A DNA stretch of 15,282 bases from Caldilineaceae bacterium (lineage in GTDB: Bacteria > Chloroflexota > Anaerolineae > Caldilineales > Caldilineaceae), in NCBI GenBank assembly GCA_015494005.1, contig WGCB01000796.1, positions 1 to 15,282 of the forward strand, read 5' to 3'. Both the position numbers and the translations under genes were made by a program. The notes below the pieces were generated by a model, which searched no databases, was not told where the DNA came from, and was given only the letters and a program-made list of their open reading frames with translations. Within the stretch, counting starts at the first letter, position 1. The number at the start of each line of letters is the position of its first letter. This document shows positions 13,816 through 15,282 of this stretch, piece by piece.

Positions 13816-15182
13816 CAGCCCGACCCTCCCCCGGCCTGCGCGGTCGCCTGCACCGCGGCATCCACGGCAGCGGCCAACACGTCCATGGCCTCGTCCAGCT
13901 CCTCATCGGTCACGGTGAGGGGCGGCAGGAAGCGGACGCAGTTGCTGTAGAGCCCGGCCCGGATGGTGATCAGCCCCCGCTTCAGCGTCTCCCCGGTGAT
14001 GGCCTGGGTGAGCGCCGGGTGGGGCGTCTTGGTGACCGGGTCTGTGACCAGCTCCATGACCAGCATGGGGCCCAGCCCCCGCACGTCGCCGATGACCTGG
14101 GGATGGGCCTGCTGGATCCGCTCCAGGTGGGCCCGGAGCCGCCGCCCCACGGCCTGGGCCCGCTCCAGGAAGGCCGGCTCCCGGATGGTGCGGATGGCCT
14201 GGATGGCCGCGACGCAGGCCAGGGGGTTGCCGCTGTAGGTGCCGCCCAGCCCGCCGGGATGGGGCGCGTCCACGATCTCCGCCCGGCCGGTGACCGCGGC
14301 CAGGGGCATCCCTGCGGCCAGGGACTTGCCCGTGGTGATCAGGTCCGGCGTCACCCCGTAGTGCTCCACCGCGAAGAGCCGCCCGGTGCGCCCGAAGCCG
14401 CACTGGATCTCGTCGGCCACCATGACCATGCCGTGCTGGTCGCACAGCTCCCGGATGCGCTGGAGGAAGCGGGGTGGCGTGGGGATGAAGCCCCCCTCCC
14501 CCTGGACCGGCTCGATGACCACTGCGGCCACCGCGCTGGGGTCCACCTGGGCGATGAAGGCGTTCTCCAGCTGCTCCACGGCCCAGGCCACGAAGCCCTC
14601 CTCGCTCATCTCCTCGGGCCGGCGGTAGAGGTTGGGGAAGGGCAGCCGGTAGACCTCCGGGGCGAAGGGGCCGAAGCCCTTCTTGAAGAGAGCCCACTTG
14701 CTGGTCATGGCCATGGTCAGGTTGGTGCGGCCGTGGTAGGCCCCCTCGAAGACCACCACCGCCTGGCGACCGGTGTAGGCCCGGGCCATTTTCACCGCGG
14801 CCTCCACCGCCTCCGCGCCGCTGTTCAGGAGCACGCTCTTCTTGGGGAAATCCCCGGGCGTCACCTGGTTGAGCAGCTCACAGACCTCCACGAAGGGCTC
14901 GTAACTGCTGACGATGGCGCACATGTGGATCAGCCGGGACGCCTGCTCCTGCAGGGCCCCCACCACGTCCGGTGGGCAGTGGCCCACGGCCAGGGCGCCG
15001 ATGCCCCCGGCGAAATCCAGGAGCACGTTGCCGTCCACGTCGGTGACCGTCGCGCCCTGGACCGAGGCCACGGCGATGGGGGTGAGCTTGGCCGCCCCCC
15101 GGGACGAGGCAGCCTCCCGACGGGCCACGATGGCCCGGCTCCGGGGGCCGGGGATCTCGGTGACGAGTCGAATGGCAGGCAT
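13815..15182 (-). CDS. Class III PLP-dependent aminotransferase, probable 4-aminobutyrate aminotransferase
   Basis: Cytoplasmic aminotransferase transferring an omega-amino group (GABA is the best guess) to 2-oxoglutarate, giving succinate semialdehyde and glutamate. Visible features: NSGAEAVEAAVKMAR (120-134), FEGAYHGRT (145-153), VIEPVQGEGG (222-231), the cofactor-binding aspartate in ADEIQCGFGRTG (256-267), the Schiff-base Lys 286 in TTGKSLAAGMPL, and GTYSGNPLAC (314-323). The 455 residues from ATG 15182 are slightly longer than the usual 420-440. This start has AGGAGG 5 bases upstream; the in-frame ATG at 15251 lies within the preceding gene. It is 10 bases after an apparent D-aminoacylase and overlaps agmatine deiminase by one base. 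GABA specificity is by resemblance only; putrescine or ornithine are alternatives. Confidence 0.92.
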   Translation of the reverse strand: MPAIRLVTEIPGPRSRAIVARREAASSRGAAKLTPIAVASVQGATVTDVDGNVLLDFAGGIGALAVGHCPPDVVGALQEQASRLIHMCAIVSSYEPFVEVCELLNQVTPGDFPKKSVLLNSGAEAVEAAVKMARAYTGRQAVVVFEGAYHGRTNLTMAMTSKWALFKKGFGPFAPEVYRLPFPNLYRRPEEMSEEGFVAWAVEQLENAFIAQVDPSAVAAVVIEPVQGEGGFIPTPPRFLQRIRELCDQHGMVMVADEIQCGFGRTGRLFAVEHYGVTPDLITTGKSLAAGMPLAAVTGRAEIVDAPHPGGLGGTYSGNPLACVAAIQAIRTIREPAFLERAQAVGRRLRAHLERIQQAHPQVIGDVRGLGPMLVMELVTDPVTKTPHPALTQAITGETLKRGLITIRAGLYSNCVRFLPPLTVTDEELDEAMDVLAAAVDAAVQATAQAGGGSG

Positions 15183-15187
15183 GGCTC

Positions 15188-15193
15188 CCTCCT
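15188..15193 (-). promoter_or_regulatory. Ribosome binding site of the aminotransferase
   Basis: AGGAGG on the - strand, 5 bases before ATG 15182 and overlapping the last base of the upstream stop codon. It favours that ATG over the in-frame one at 15251. Confidence 0.75.
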
Positions 15194-15282
15194 CACTTGG
15201 CTCCTGGGCCCCGGACCACCCGACCGGGCTTGAGGCCAGTGTGGACCCCATTCTCCAGGACCCGCACGCCGTTCACCCAGAC
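15193..15282 (-). CDS. C-terminal end of a probable N-acyl-D-amino-acid deacylase (partial)
   Basis: Only the last 29 codons and the TGA stop lie in the window; the gene enters from the right edge on the - strand. The frame reads VWVNGVRVLENG, then HTGLKPGRVVRG to the end. This matches the C-terminal strand pair of amidohydrolase-superfamily D-aminoacylases and dihydroorotase-like hydrolases, where V-V-G-x-x-V-x-x-G...G-x-G-R-V-L-R closes the small beta domain. Such enzymes release D-amino acids from N-acyl-D-amino acids at a zinc site not visible here. Ten bases separate its stop from the aminotransferase start, so the two are one operon. With so little sequence, another amidohydrolase is possible. 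Confidence 0.7.
   Translation of the reverse strand, partial: VWVNGVRVLENGVHTGLKPGRVVRGPGAK

Noticed and set aside
12763..15233. Long + strand open frames (12763-13950 and 14019-15233) opposite agmatine deiminase and the aminotransferase
   Set aside because: Products are composition-driven; the minus strand shows catalytic motifs and coupled starts.

Overview
The window is dense, high-GC bacterial DNA (roughly two-thirds G+C by eye). The alanine/proline/glutamate-rich linker behind the lipobox of the solute-binding protein, the membrane pyrophosphatase variant and the AATTG/AATCG-type short intergenic repeats suggest a Chloroflexota bacterium, perhaps of the Caldilineae type. This is inference from style and family resemblance, not a measured placement. 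No RNA gene, CRISPR array, insertion sequence or phage gene is visible, and no stretch longer than 300 bases lacks a gene.

Region 1 (127-6563, + strand) is a complete family-5 (oligopeptide/dipeptide/oligosaccharide type) ABC importer operon: two permeases, two ATPases, a 60-residue two-helix membrane protein and a lipoprotein solute-binding protein, ending at a textbook intrinsic terminator (6527-6563). Bases 1-126 hold no stop codon in any + frame and nothing recognisable apart from the ribosome binding site of the first permease. The 183-base gap before the binding protein carries its leader and a strong ribosome binding site.

Region 2 (6564-10770, + strand) begins with a plausible sigma70-type promoter and a 64-residue helical protein of unknown function. 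A hairpin follows, then a membrane proton-pumping pyrophosphatase carrying the K+-independence residues (a GTG start at 7121 is favoured), then a Gfo/Idh/MocA-family oxidoreductase with an unusual cysteine-rich segment. A long perfect hairpin at 10737-10769 separates this strand from the convergent genes that follow.

Region 3 (10798-15282, - strand) reads, in transcription order: the last 29 residues of an apparent N-acyl-D-amino-acid deacylase (cut by the window edge), a class III aminotransferase resembling 4-aminobutyrate aminotransferase, agmatine deiminase (start and stop share one base), a C45-family (isopenicillin N acyltransferase-like) hydrolase, and a stand-alone GNAT acetyltransferase of the kind normally fused to a nitrilase domain. 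The set points to catabolism or remodelling of amides, amidines and amines (N-acyl amino acids, agmatine/putrescine/GABA). The C45 gene is bracketed by two different short tandem repeat patches.

Taken together the window couples uptake of small organic nutrients, energy conservation from pyrophosphate and nitrogen-compound catabolism. I see no clear evidence of an entirely new system. The best leads are the - strand amide/amidine cluster with its unfused GNAT, the cysteine-rich oxidoreductase, and the two small uncharacterised proteins.
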